Virus record (IMG/VR): IMGVR_UViG_3300036770_008700
Location: 58,896-122,895 of that record
Length of the DNA: 64,000 nt
From: a virus
Direction: 5' to 3' (one strand)
Numbering within the stretch: position 1 is the first letter of the stretch; each line of letters starts with the position of its first letter. Under the pieces are notes generated by a model. It was not told the origin of the DNA and made no database searches. It saw nothing but the letters and a program-made list of their open reading frames with translations. Shown here in pieces: positions 45,600 through 52,652 of this stretch. A program made the position numbers and the translations under genes.

Positions 45600-45903
45600 T
45601 GATCACCTCTACTGCTTTTCTATCAATTTTGTCAACAAAATCGATTACACTATCATGATCGGCATCAATGTTGTGTTGTATAGAAACTGATAACGATGTT
45701 TTTTCTATACGCATAATGGTATGCACAGTTTTTTTGTGCTCCATATTCAATATGAAGAACATCATTGAGTTGGCGGTGTCGGAAGAGTCAAAGTCAATAT
45801 AAAAATTGCAAAACGGCCCCTCGAAAGTCAAGTTGCGAAGGGCTGTTTTGATTGGCTCAGTTGAGTTGGGTGTGTAAAATAGTTTTGATAGTGAGGAGAA
45901 CAT
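45577..45903 (-). CDS. Hypothetical protein
   Basis: The product has 108 residues with alternating strand and helix patterns (CNFYIDFDSSD, MMFFILNMEHKK, LSVSIQHNIDAD). It overlaps the gene after it by 23 bases. No family recognised. The position in an unbroken minus-strand run supports it as real. Confidence 0.5.
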   Translation of the reverse strand: MFSSLSKLFYTPNSTEPIKTALRNLTFEGPFCNFYIDFDSSDTANSMMFFILNMEHKKTVHTIMRIEKTSLSVSIQHNIDADHDSVIDFVDKIDRKAVEVINGKIHRK

Positions 45904-45932
45904 TTGGTAGCGATTTAGCTGTTGGAGCTAAA

Positions 45933-47222
45933 TCACTTCTTCTTACCAGCAGCAACCTTCTTTGCTGCAAGTACTTCCTTGGTTGAACCCTTCTTACGTC
46001 CACGCTTGGAAAGCGTGTTAAAGATGTTTTGACGAATTTCCTTGGTGGCAGGAAGGGTGTCAGTAAAATCACCAAGAGTGTTGAAGTTTGTTTGCTTGTC
46101 CTGTTCTTCGAGAAACACATCCTTTGCAGCAGTAACAGCTTCATCACGAAAAAGATCAGCTTGCTCTGGCTTCTTTGCTGCAATAACAATCATACCATGA
46201 ATATCAAACCGACCTTCTTGAGTGTCAAGAACCTTATCGAAAACATCGATTTCAGCAGGATTAATCTTTCCACGATTAACCGCAGTAGAAAACACATCAG
46301 CCCTCTTGAGAGCATCGATAAACTTCTTGTTACCTACCTCACGAGCCTTTTCAAGTTGATCAAAATCCTCAACATCCTTGATATTCTTGGCAGCAGCAAT
46401 ATGTGCATCAACAAACATCTCAGTATACTTCTGAGCAGCATTGGCAACGCTACTGTTAAGCTTGGTAAGATTACTAACAAGCTCCTTCTTTTCAGAAGAA
46501 TCCATATCAGGGTCTTTGATAAACTCCATGATAGCAAGGTTTTGATCGTTAGTAAGATGCTCCATAGCCTTCTTAAGACGATTAACCACACTCATTTCAG
46601 TGGTAGTCTCGGTAGGATCAGAAGAAAGCATTCGAGAAATATCAGCCTTGCTGGTAGCACCAGGAATGATATCATATTCTCCAGCTTCTCCAGCCTTGCT
46701 AGTATCAGCAGCAGGAGCATCAGGCTCAATATGCTCCATGCTCTTAAGCACATCCTTGTCAGAAATATACTGGGTAAGCATATAAGCTACAGGATCAGGA
46801 TGTGTGCGAAGCTTCCCACCCTCTGAAGGTCCAAAAGCTTGACCAAAAATAAGACCACGCTGTTTATTAAGAGTTTCTACGAATTCATCTGGATCATTAG
46901 CAAGAGGCTTAAGAAGCGCAAGTGCTTCTGCTTTCTGTTCAGGCTCAAGATAAATCGAAGCGGTAGTGCGCTCTTTATCTGCCTTGTTAAGAAGCGAAAG
47001 AATACGACGAACAAAATCAAACTTGGTTGCTTCTGGTGTAACTACAAGTGTAGGCACTCCCTTGTCAAGGTCATTCCACATATCAATGTACTTGCTTGAA
47101 CGGTATACCGACTTTGAATCATAACCCTTCTTTTTAGAGGATTCCTTCTTGGCTTCCTCAATCATACGTGCAGCGAACTCATTTCGAACCATCGTGCGAA
47201 TCGTGTTGCGGAGTTGACCCAT
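45933..47222 (-). CDS. Tagged helical protein, possible internal structural protein
   Basis: The product has 429 residues, almost all helical. The N-terminus QLRNTIRTMVRNEFAARMIEEA includes IEE-A, the same kind of tag as other genes here. The C-terminus is very basic (KKGSTKEVLAAKKVAAGKKK). The middle has repeated acidic and Lys/Asp-rich helices. It looks like a scaffold or internal protein. No enzyme motif seen. A long antisense frame lies on the other strand and is not supported. Confidence 0.6.
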   Translation of the reverse strand: MGQLRNTIRTMVRNEFAARMIEEAKKESSKKKGYDSKSVYRSSKYIDMWNDLDKGVPTLVVTPEATKFDFVRRILSLLNKADKERTTASIYLEPEQKAEALALLKPLANDPDEFVETLNKQRGLIFGQAFGPSEGGKLRTHPDPVAYMLTQYISDKDVLKSMEHIEPDAPAADTSKAGEAGEYDIIPGATSKADISRMLSSDPTETTTEMSVVNRLKKAMEHLTNDQNLAIMEFIKDPDMDSSEKKELVSNLTKLNSSVANAAQKYTEMFVDAHIAAAKNIKDVEDFDQLEKAREVGNKKFIDALKRADVFSTAVNRGKINPAEIDVFDKVLDTQEGRFDIHGMIVIAAKKPEQADLFRDEAVTAAKDVFLEEQDKQTNFNTLGDFTDTLPATKEIRQNIFNTLSKRGRKKGSTKEVLAAKKVAAGKKK

Positions 47223-47284
47223 TGTGTTTGCCTTTTCTTTCTCTGGAGTGTTATTGTGATTAAATATCTTGTTACTTTAGATTT

Positions 47285-47839
47285 TTAATCTTGAAACCAT
47301 TCTTGAGTGTTCTGCTCAAAGTCAGTATGGACATACCGGTCATACCGGTTTACCATGCTGTTTGTTACAAACTTATCATTATCTGGCATAAGGTAAATCC
47401 ACGCTTCAACAACATCTGTGCCATTATACACAGAAACAAGTTGTCGTGTATACAATACACCATTCGACTCAAGCATATCAATTTGTTTCAACGTTTGATT
47501 ATCAATCTCGTACAACTCACCCGTTATTGAATAAGAATCGTCAGGGCCAATAGTCACAGCAGGAAACGAACCATGCAAAGGATGCATACAAAAATTGTGC
47601 TGCACTGTTACAGCGGTTCCAATAAACGTTGAATGTTCCAGAAACCTATGATTACCGAAACCACGCTTGAGCGAACCATACACAAAAACCATGTGCTTAG
47701 ATGGATACATGGCTTCAACCTCTGCATCGCTCATACTAAGCATCATTTCCATGGCTTCTTGGGTATGCTCGTCACACCACGAAAGAAACTCAGAATCGTT
47801 TGACAACTCTTGCATCAACTGCTCGTCGTCGTTCAACAT
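47285..47839 (-). CDS. Gamma-glutamylcyclotransferase-like protein
   Basis: From the ATG at 47839 the product has 184 residues. The C-terminal part has the GGCT/AIG2 fold signature VFVYGSLKRG (YGSL at about 54-57), GTAVTV, and DMLESNGVLYTRQLVSV with the conserved acidic pair. A 50-residue acidic helical N-terminal part is extra compared with usual family members. GGCT-like proteins cyclise gamma-glutamyl groups, but many phage members have no proven substrate. A longer frame to 47938 has no ribosome-binding site. Confidence 0.75.
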   Translation of the reverse strand: MLNDDEQLMQELSNDSEFLSWCDEHTQEAMEMMLSMSDAEVEAMYPSKHMVFVYGSLKRGFGNHRFLEHSTFIGTAVTVQHNFCMHPLHGSFPAVTIGPDDSYSITGELYEIDNQTLKQIDMLESNGVLYTRQLVSVYNGTDVVEAWIYLMPDNDKFVTNSMVNRYDRYVHTDFEQNTQEWFQD

Positions 47840-47930
47840 ACAACTAGAATAACATACAACCAGGATAATCTCAAGGTTATTTTTCTTTTTTTGTTTTTGC
47901 TGTAAAATAAGGGGTTCTATGAAATAGAAA

Positions 47931-47948
47931 GGCCCCAATAAAGGGGCC
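47931..47948 (-). terminator. Terminator hairpin after recA C-terminal gene
   Basis: On the minus strand, GGCCCC-TTTATT-GGGGCC is followed by TTTCTATTTC, 27 bases after the stop of the recA C-terminal gene. It has a 6-base GC-rich stem and a U-rich tail, so it should end the recA transcript. Confidence 0.65.
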
Positions 47949-47975
47949 AGATCTAAAATATGATGTGTAAAAGTG

Positions 47976-49010
47976 CTAGTCTAGCAAAAGACTTTTTCCA
48001 GTTTTGCCAAGCTTCTCAACCTTAACTGCTTCAACTTCACTAGCATTCCCAAGATCAATGCTCGCAACAGTTTTGTGACTGTCATCACCATTTACCATAA
48101 TAAATGCTGCATCCATTAGGGTGTTGATGTAATCTTCATACTCTGGATTGCGTAAAACTCTGCTCCCAAACTCGCTCTTGTAAAACTTCTCGTCAACAAC
48201 AAATGCTCCAGTTTTATTGTCAATCACTTGAAAATATTTCCACTGAGAAGCACCTTCTACGATAATACGCTTACCTTCAAACACAACTGGGTCTTTACAC
48301 TTAGCACAAAAGTCACGAAGCTCGTCAAAAAGGTTTTCATCCTCTCTCACTCCCTTGCCAAAGTGAATCTCAAAACTAACCTCACGCCATGGTCTTGCAA
48401 CCTTATTCTTAATAGTCTTACAAGTGACGTTAATCCCAATCACAGCTTCTTTACCGTTAATGCTTTGCTTGATTTGTTGACCACCTGTAAGCTTGATACG
48501 TGTTGAAGCATGATATGGAATAGCCATACCACCAGGAGTGGTTGAAGGGTCACCGTACATTGTGTTGTGTGAAAGAATACCGTTGCTTAGATAAGAATGT
48601 TCTCCTTCAACTTCAATGTCAGCAATATCAGTGAGTTCATCCTTAGATTCTATCACAAATTCACGCCACCCAGAGTCGGTTAGAACCACATACGAAGTAA
48701 ATATATTTTTTAGCAGACCAACTTCCTTGTACTTAGCTGTATCTGATTCTTTGGATTTGACAAAAATTTTGTGATCTGGGGAACAAGATAAACTCCTACC
48801 ATTCGATGATACAACCATATGTTCAGCTTGTTGTTTCCTAACAATGTTTAGGACAAGGTTCCACTCTTCTTTTCCTGTTTTTGCATTTAGTGTTTTTACC
48901 TCATAGCCGAGATGGCGCACATCTATTGGTTGGTTAACCTGCATTTTATCGAATTCGAATCCTAATTGACTGAACAGTGATCTCATTGTATTTTGCATTT
49001 TTTTATCCAT
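47976..49010 (-). CDS. recA: C-intein plus C-terminal half of RecA
   Basis: The product has 344 residues. Residues 1-149 are the C-terminal intein piece: a block-B-like SCSPDHKIF with a His, a TDIADIEVEGEHSYLSNG block F, and the terminal ILSHN with His-Asn before the +1 residue Thr150. Residues 150-344 are the RecA C-terminal core and tail, starting TMYGDPSTTPGG as in RecA proteins. It has no Walker A motif, which is on the partner gene at 49922-50647. Trans-splicing would join residue 225 of the partner to Thr150. The ATG at 49010 overlaps the endonuclease gene by 28 bases, and a terminator follows. Confidence 0.93.
   Translation of the reverse strand: MDKKMQNTMRSLFSQLGFEFDKMQVNQPIDVRHLGYEVKTLNAKTGKEEWNLVLNIVRKQQAEHMVVSSNGRSLSCSPDHKIFVKSKESDTAKYKEVGLLKNIFTSYVVLTDSGWREFVIESKDELTDIADIEVEGEHSYLSNGILSHNTMYGDPSTTPGGMAIPYHASTRIKLTGGQQIKQSINGKEAVIGINVTCKTIKNKVARPWREVSFEIHFGKGVREDENLFDELRDFCAKCKDPVVFEGKRIIVEGASQWKYFQVIDNKTGAFVVDEKFYKSEFGSRVLRNPEYEDYINTLMDAAFIMVNGDDSHKTVASIDLGNASEVEAVKVEKLGKTGKSLLLD
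48564..49010 (-). other. C-intein coding segment (149 residues)
   Basis: The reading frame from 49010 to 48564 codes for intein residues only; the last two are His and Asn (CAC AAC), then ACA for the +1 Thr of RecA. The size is large for a C-intein, because the break lies right after block A, leaving nearly all of the intein fold on this piece. Confidence 0.9.
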
Positions 49011-49888
49011 TCCTTGAGCGTCTTTTCAACGTTCTGTATGTTATTGACTATATCATGTTCCCAAATAGGAATCACGATATATCCAAGATTGTTTGCCAAT
49101 TCTTTTTTTACTAAATCTCGTTTTATCGACGCAGTTTGTACCGTATTAATTGGTCCATTTGGATATTTTCTTGAACTACAATGCCAATAATCTCCTTGTA
49201 CCTCTAATAGTAAATTTGTTCCTTTTATATGAAAATCAAACCGATATTTTCTTCTATCGGGTAGCTTGAATTCTTGAGTGTATTCAATATTATTTGAGCG
49301 TAGTAAATCTCTTACTGCACCTTCTGGCATGGAGGCAACACCATCATCGGTCGATAGGCACTGGATGTCCTTGTCTCGTTTCCCAAGATTGGTCAAAATA
49401 AGCTTAACTGTTTTATGATAAATTTTGGTTTGTGAGGCGATTGTGCGATAGGCCATCCTATTTTTGGCCATTCTAACTATCTCAGCAACGATCTCCGGTT
49501 CAATGTCTCGTTCTAGCCATTTGCACTGCCATGGGATTCCATTCGGATAAAGCTGCTGCTTATAACGTTTATAAACTCTTGTATTTAGAGGAAGTGCCTT
49601 TTGTACAAAACCATCAGGCATTCCAAGTTCAAGTAACTCTTTCATTTTCATAAGCTCAGAATCACTAAGAACCCTAAGACCAGCTATACCAATATTCGCA
49701 CGCCGTTGCGCAGAATAGGTTCTACCAATCATTGTTCGTCGTCGTTTTTCAATACAAACTTCTGATTGAGCTTTTCCAACCCTGGATTTGTGGAAACACT
49801 CCTTTGAGCAAAAAATACGTTTTGTACTCTTGTGCTTAAACAAGTTTTTGCATTGCTTACATGTATGTTGTGCCATACTAGTAAGCAT
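48983..49888 (-). CDS. Free-standing homing endonuclease, Vsr/EDxHD-like, with zinc finger
   Basis: The product has 301 residues. The N-terminus has a Cys4 zinc finger (C10, C13, C27, C31). A helix-turn-helix-like middle (about 75-180) is followed by a nuclease domain related to Vsr-type enzymes: FDFHIKGTNLLLEVQGDYWH (D218, E229, D233, W235, H236), a KRD segment near 256-258, and IPIWEHDI at 273-280. It sits exactly between the two recA gene pieces, 33 bases after the N-piece stop, and overlaps the C-piece start by 28 bases. Endonucleases of this family are linked to fractured genes. An ATG at 49876 is an alternative start. Confidence 0.88.
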   Translation of the reverse strand: MLTSMAQHTCKQCKNLFKHKSTKRIFCSKECFHKSRVGKAQSEVCIEKRRRTMIGRTYSAQRRANIGIAGLRVLSDSELMKMKELLELGMPDGFVQKALPLNTRVYKRYKQQLYPNGIPWQCKWLERDIEPEIVAEIVRMAKNRMAYRTIASQTKIYHKTVKLILTNLGKRDKDIQCLSTDDGVASMPEGAVRDLLRSNNIEYTQEFKLPDRRKYRFDFHIKGTNLLLEVQGDYWHCSSRKYPNGPINTVQTASIKRDLVKKELANNLGYIVIPIWEHDIVNNIQNVEKTLKEWIKKCKIQ

Positions 49889-49921
49889 GAACCAACCACG
49901 ATCTTTTGTATTGGTAGACGG

Positions 49922-50647
49922 TTATTGCTTAGAAATACAGCGATATTCGATAAAAGTATCGGGGTGGGCGCACCCGATCTTAACTCTTTGCTGATTTAAT
50001 AGAACCAAACAAACGTTCTTATCACCGATAATGTCAGTAATCTTACGGAAACCCTTGGAAAGAACACGGGCAGCTAGACCAATTGTATTCTGGTCATAAT
50101 CACCCTCAATCTCTGCCTTGGGCGCAGAAGCAGCAACAGAATCCCAAATAACTGTAACAGGAACATCTGCTTTAAGATTTCTTGCCTTTTCAATCGTACT
50201 TTCAATAACCTTGAAAATGTCTTCAATGCAAGTTTCTTGAATAAAGACAAAACGTTTACGAATGTCGATACCAAGACCTTCAAGGTTTTCAACCGATGTA
50301 GCGTTCTCGGTATCAATATAAACAACGATACCATTCATACGTTGAGTTGATTTAGCAATTTCATATGCGATGTGTGATTTACCAGAGCTAGGTGGTCCTT
50401 GGATTTCTACGATACGTCCTTCTGCTACACCACCATTTCGGCGGTTAGAGATAATGTAGTCGAGTTGTTTTGAACCCGTAGATATCCAGCGTTTAACAGT
50501 TGTTGGAGCTTCATCGGTTCCAAGGTTGAATGCGATTTTATTTCCTGCTTCTTTGTTGATTTGCTTGATTAGTTCAGCAGAAAAGTCTGTGTCTTCATTT
50601 GCTGCTGGTTCATCTAATAAAGGCTTTTTAGTTGATTTGATTGCCAT
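49922..50647 (-). CDS. recA: N-terminal half of RecA with 16-residue N-intein
   Basis: The product has 241 residues. Residues 1-225 are RecA-like: Walker A GPPSSGKS at 84-91, YIDTENA (the RecA adenine/Mg region), Walker B VIWDS at 166-170 and NQQR of loop L2 at 218-221. At Cys226 the intein begins and runs only 16 residues, CAHPDTFIEYRCISKQ, to the TAA stop. The break in the RecA frame is exactly after KIG. Together with the downstream piece, splicing would give a 420-residue recombinase. The start has a GGAGAG ribosome-binding site. Role: homologous recombination and replication fork repair. Confidence 0.93.
   Translation of the reverse strand: MAIKSTKKPLLDEPAANEDTDFSAELIKQINKEAGNKIAFNLGTDEAPTTVKRWISTGSKQLDYIISNRRNGGVAEGRIVEIQGPPSSGKSHIAYEIAKSTQRMNGIVVYIDTENATSVENLEGLGIDIRKRFVFIQETCIEDIFKVIESTIEKARNLKADVPVTVIWDSVAASAPKAEIEGDYDQNTIGLAARVLSKGFRKITDIIGDKNVCLVLLNQQRVKIGCAHPDTFIEYRCISKQ
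49925..49972 (-). other. N-intein coding segment (16 residues)
   Basis: The segment encodes 16 residues starting with Cys (TGC at 49970-49972) and ending at the codon before the stop TAA at 49922-49924. It contains the block A pattern C-x3-DT only. This is one of the shortest N-intein types; split inteins with short N-parts of about 16-25 residues have been described from lake metagenomes. Confidence 0.9.
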
Positions 50648-50693
50648 ATATAGGTTTGCTCTCCTTCTTCAAACAAGGTAACACATAACAAAA

Positions 50694-50766
50694 CATGGGT
50701 AAATGGAATAAAAGATTTTCTTGAAAAAAATGTTCGGGTGGGGGGGGTATATATATTGTTATTGGG
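50694..50766 (+). repeat. Direct repeat copy A, promoter-proximal, with G-run
   Basis: The 73-base stretch starting CATGGGTAAATGGAATAAAAG is repeated nearly exactly at 51259-51328. It ends in ATATATATTGTTATTGGG before the start of a small tagged gene. A run of G (three, T, then eight) sits between two AT-rich parts. It probably contains the promoter of the gene at 50804, and overlaps the divergent region upstream of the recA gene. Confidence 0.75.
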
Positions 50767-50803
50767 CAAAGTATACAACCCCAGAACAACAGGAGAAAGT
50801 TTT

Positions 50804-51169
50804 ATGAGAATAACAGTAAGACAACTAAAACGTTTGATCAAAGAAGCTATTGAAGACGTTGCAAGCGGTGGATTGCCTCCACTCAGTCCAAGAACAAAAG
50901 CAAGAATTAAAACTTTAGCTAAAAGGTATTATGCACACGTCTCATCATCTGGAGCTGGGGACGTTCTTGATTCGATTGCTCAGGGAGTGCAGAGATTACC
51001 CGGAGGAAAATCATTGTCTGGTACGTTTGCTTATGTTGAAATGGTTATGGACGAAATAAGTAAACTACCCGATGGAGATTTTACTTACAAAGATATGATG
51101 GAAGAATTCCCTAATTGGAAAGAAGAATGGCAACAACAGCTTAAGGATGACGAAAATCTATATGCTTAA
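50804..51169 (+). CDS. Small tagged protein (copy A of duplicated cassette)
   Basis: From the ATG at 50804 the product has 121 residues. AGGAGA lies 7 bases before this start; the longer frame to 50738 runs through the promoter region. The N-terminus MRITVRQLKRLIKEAIEDVA is the clearest capsid-targeting-like tag in the window, with IKE-A. A helix-rich middle and an acidic end follow. The gene at 51358 has the same tag and alignable helices. Candidate internal head protein. Confidence 0.7.
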   Translation: MRITVRQLKRLIKEAIEDVASGGLPPLSPRTKARIKTLAKRYYAHVSSSGAGDVLDSIAQGVQRLPGGKSLSGTFAYVEMVMDEISKLPDGDFTYKDMMEEFPNWKEEWQQQLKDDENLYA

Positions 51170-51192
51170 CATATAGCTCAACAGAAAAAGAG

Positions 51193-51226
51193 AAAACCCT
51201 GGAGGAGATAATCCTGCCAGGGTTTT
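51193..51226. terminator. Hairpin terminator after copy A gene
   Basis: The stem AAAACCCTGG (51193-51202) pairs with CCAGGGTTTT (51217-51226), with an inner AGGA/TCCT pair in the loop. A T-tract follows on the plus strand. It lies 23 bases after the stop at 51169. The matching structure after the second gene has one base pair changed on both sides (T-A to C-G). Confidence 0.75.
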
Positions 51227-51258
51227 CCATTTTGAGAAGAGGAGGAGAGATTACAAAG
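51221..51258 (+). repeat. Direct repeat (short), copy A end
   Basis: The stretch from GGTTTTCCATTTTGAGAAG through GATTACAAAG (51221-51258) is repeated at 51654-51691, after the second terminator. Together with the repeat before each gene this marks the ends of a tandem duplication unit. Confidence 0.7.
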
Positions 51259-51328
51259 CATGGGTAAATGGAATAAAAGATTTTCTTGAAAAAAATGTTC
51301 GGGGGGGGGGATATATATTGTTATTGGG
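51259..51328 (+). repeat. Direct repeat copy B, promoter-proximal, with G-run
   Basis: This is the second copy of the 50694-50766 repeat, 70 bases long. It has a run of ten G instead of three-T-eight. It ends at ATATATATTGTTATTGGG, 29 bases before the ATG of the second tagged gene. The two copies are about 565 bases apart. Confidence 0.75.
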
Positions 51329-51357
51329 TAGAACTATAATCCCATACAGGTGTTTAA

Positions 51358-51600
51358 ATGAAGATTACAGTAAAACAACTAAAAGGTTTGATTAAAGAAG
51401 CGATTATGGGTGGACAAGAATCTTATTTCGATGAAGATCAAAAAGAAGAAATAAGAAGACTAGCTGCTGAGTTTGCAGAAAATTACGCAAACTCAGGGAA
51501 AATCGATGACCTAAGAGATTTTGTAGACGCTATCAAAAATATCGAAAAATCTAACTTCGAAGACTTGGCAAGTGCCGGTGATAAAAAGTATCGATTCTAA
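51358..51600 (+). CDS. Small tagged protein (copy B of duplicated cassette)
   Basis: The product has 80 residues, starting MKITVKQLKGLIKEAIMGG. The tag is nearly identical to the one in the gene at 50804 (IKE-A). Residues about 26-60 align in pattern with the 26-60 region of the first copy (LAAEFAENYANSGKIDDL against LAKRYYAHVSSSGAGDVL). The rest is shorter. A CAGGTG lies before the ATG. It is a diverged tandem paralogue of the first gene. Confidence 0.7.
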   Translation: MKITVKQLKGLIKEAIMGGQESYFDEDQKEEIRRLAAEFAENYANSGKIDDLRDFVDAIKNIEKSNFEDLASAGDKKYRF

Positions 51601-51624
51601 ATCTTATTAAGCCTAGAAAACAAG

Positions 51625-51659
51625 AAAACCCCGGAGGAAATAAATCCTGCCGGGGTTTT
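51625..51659. terminator. Hairpin terminator after copy B gene, bidirectional
   Basis: AAAACCCCGG pairs with CCGGGGTTTT with a loop that contains AGGA and TCCT. T-rich tracts lie on both sides, so it can end the plus-strand gene and, from the other side, the minus-strand gp32-like gene that ends at 51708. Compared with the first copy the change T to C on one arm is matched by A to G on the other. Confidence 0.75.
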
Positions 51660-51691
51660 CCATTTTGAGAAGAGGAGGAGAGATTACAAAG
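51654..51691 (+). repeat. Direct repeat (short), copy B end
   Basis: This is the second copy of the 51221-51258 stretch, identical by eye. It closes the tandem duplication just before the end of the gp32-like gene. Confidence 0.7.
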
Positions 51692-51707
51692 CTAAGTTAT
51701 TCTAATA

Positions 51708-52553
51708 TCAGAATGAAGCCAAATCAGCGAATGCATCATCAAGTTTATCTGCTACTGGATTAGTTTGCTTTTTACCTGTTCGTGTTTCTGTTACATCGGT
51801 CCCAGATTCACGAGTGGACGCACTAGGAGTTCCACCAGTAAGAGTTGCAACAAACTGCTCCAATACCTCTACAAGTTCTTCTGGAGCTTTACACTGACGC
51901 TTAAACATATCTTCAAGATTAGGTACAGCATCCAACCACTTCTTTGCTTGAGCCTTATCCTTGCTCAATGGAGATGGCTTTTTACGAGCTTGCAAGTTAA
52001 CTTGCTTAACAGGCGATCCCTTGAAAAGACGGGGCTTTCCACCCTCAATAACTTGAGTTACTGAACATGTAAAGTCATATCCAACATCGGGTGAAAGCAT
52101 GTCCTCGTCAATGTTATCCTTGTGGGTTAGAATACCATAAACTTGGTCACGGGTTTCTTTCGAAAACTCCCATACTTGTGGACCCTTATCTTCTTCACCA
52201 CGAACCATGATAACCGCATAAAAGCGTTCCTTGGAACGAAGGTGCTTGGCAATAGTCCACCCATCAGGGTGCTTCTTACTGTTACGAAGTTCTTCAAATT
52301 GATCCTTGATGGGATCAGGCATACCAAATGAATACGGTGCAACAAGACGTTGTGCAGTTAGAGGCTCACTGTAATACGCCACAGTTTGAAATGGCTCATT
52401 GGAAGAATTCTGAATGGGAAGAAAACGAATGTCGTGTTCACCAATAGTAGGCTTCCAATATACTTGCTTTTGGGTTGCTCCCTTGGTTGTTGCTGAGCTT
52501 TTGTCGTTCTTTGAGAGAGCTGCTTTGATTGCGTCGAGGTTGTAGCTTGCCAT
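51708..52553 (-). CDS. Single-stranded DNA-binding protein, T4 gp32-like
   Basis: From the ATG at 52553 the product has 281 residues, near T4 gp32 length (301). I reject the longer frame to 52607 because the real N-terminus ASYNLDAIKAALS follows a purine-rich leader. The text KQVYWKPTIGEHDIRFLPI, then PYSFGMPDPIKDQFEELR and FYAVIMVRGEEDKGPQVW matches gp32-like core proteins. I do not see the zinc-binding His/Cys set of T4 gp32. The end DKLDDAFADLASF is an acidic tail like gp32, which binds replication partners. It is near recA and the polymerase. Confidence 0.85.
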   Translation of the reverse strand: MASYNLDAIKAALSKNDKSSATTKGATQKQVYWKPTIGEHDIRFLPIQNSSNEPFQTVAYYSEPLTAQRLVAPYSFGMPDPIKDQFEELRNSKKHPDGWTIAKHLRSKERFYAVIMVRGEEDKGPQVWEFSKETRDQVYGILTHKDNIDEDMLSPDVGYDFTCSVTQVIEGGKPRLFKGSPVKQVNLQARKKPSPLSKDKAQAKKWLDAVPNLEDMFKRQCKAPEELVEVLEQFVATLTGGTPSASTRESGTDVTETRTGKKQTNPVADKLDDAFADLASF

Positions 52554-52652
52554 GATATTTGCTCTTTTCTTTCTTAACCACTGTTGTTTGTTTGTGTGAA
52601 ATAACACCTAATAGGGTGGTCTACCTACTAAGTATTATATGAGAGAATAATA

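Noticed and set aside
46029-46826. 265-residue plus-strand frame
   Set aside because: It is fully antisense to the 429-residue minus-strand gene, has Ser/Leu/Ile-rich low-complexity text and no ribosome-binding site; a shadow frame.
22864-51704. Octamer GTTATTCT (or its complement) at several gene boundaries
   Set aside because: Seen near 22864, 37666, 38407, 45168, 47845 and 51696, but the orientation relative to genes is mixed, distances vary, and another copy at 39172 overlaps a coding end. Not strong enough to call a promoter motif by eye.
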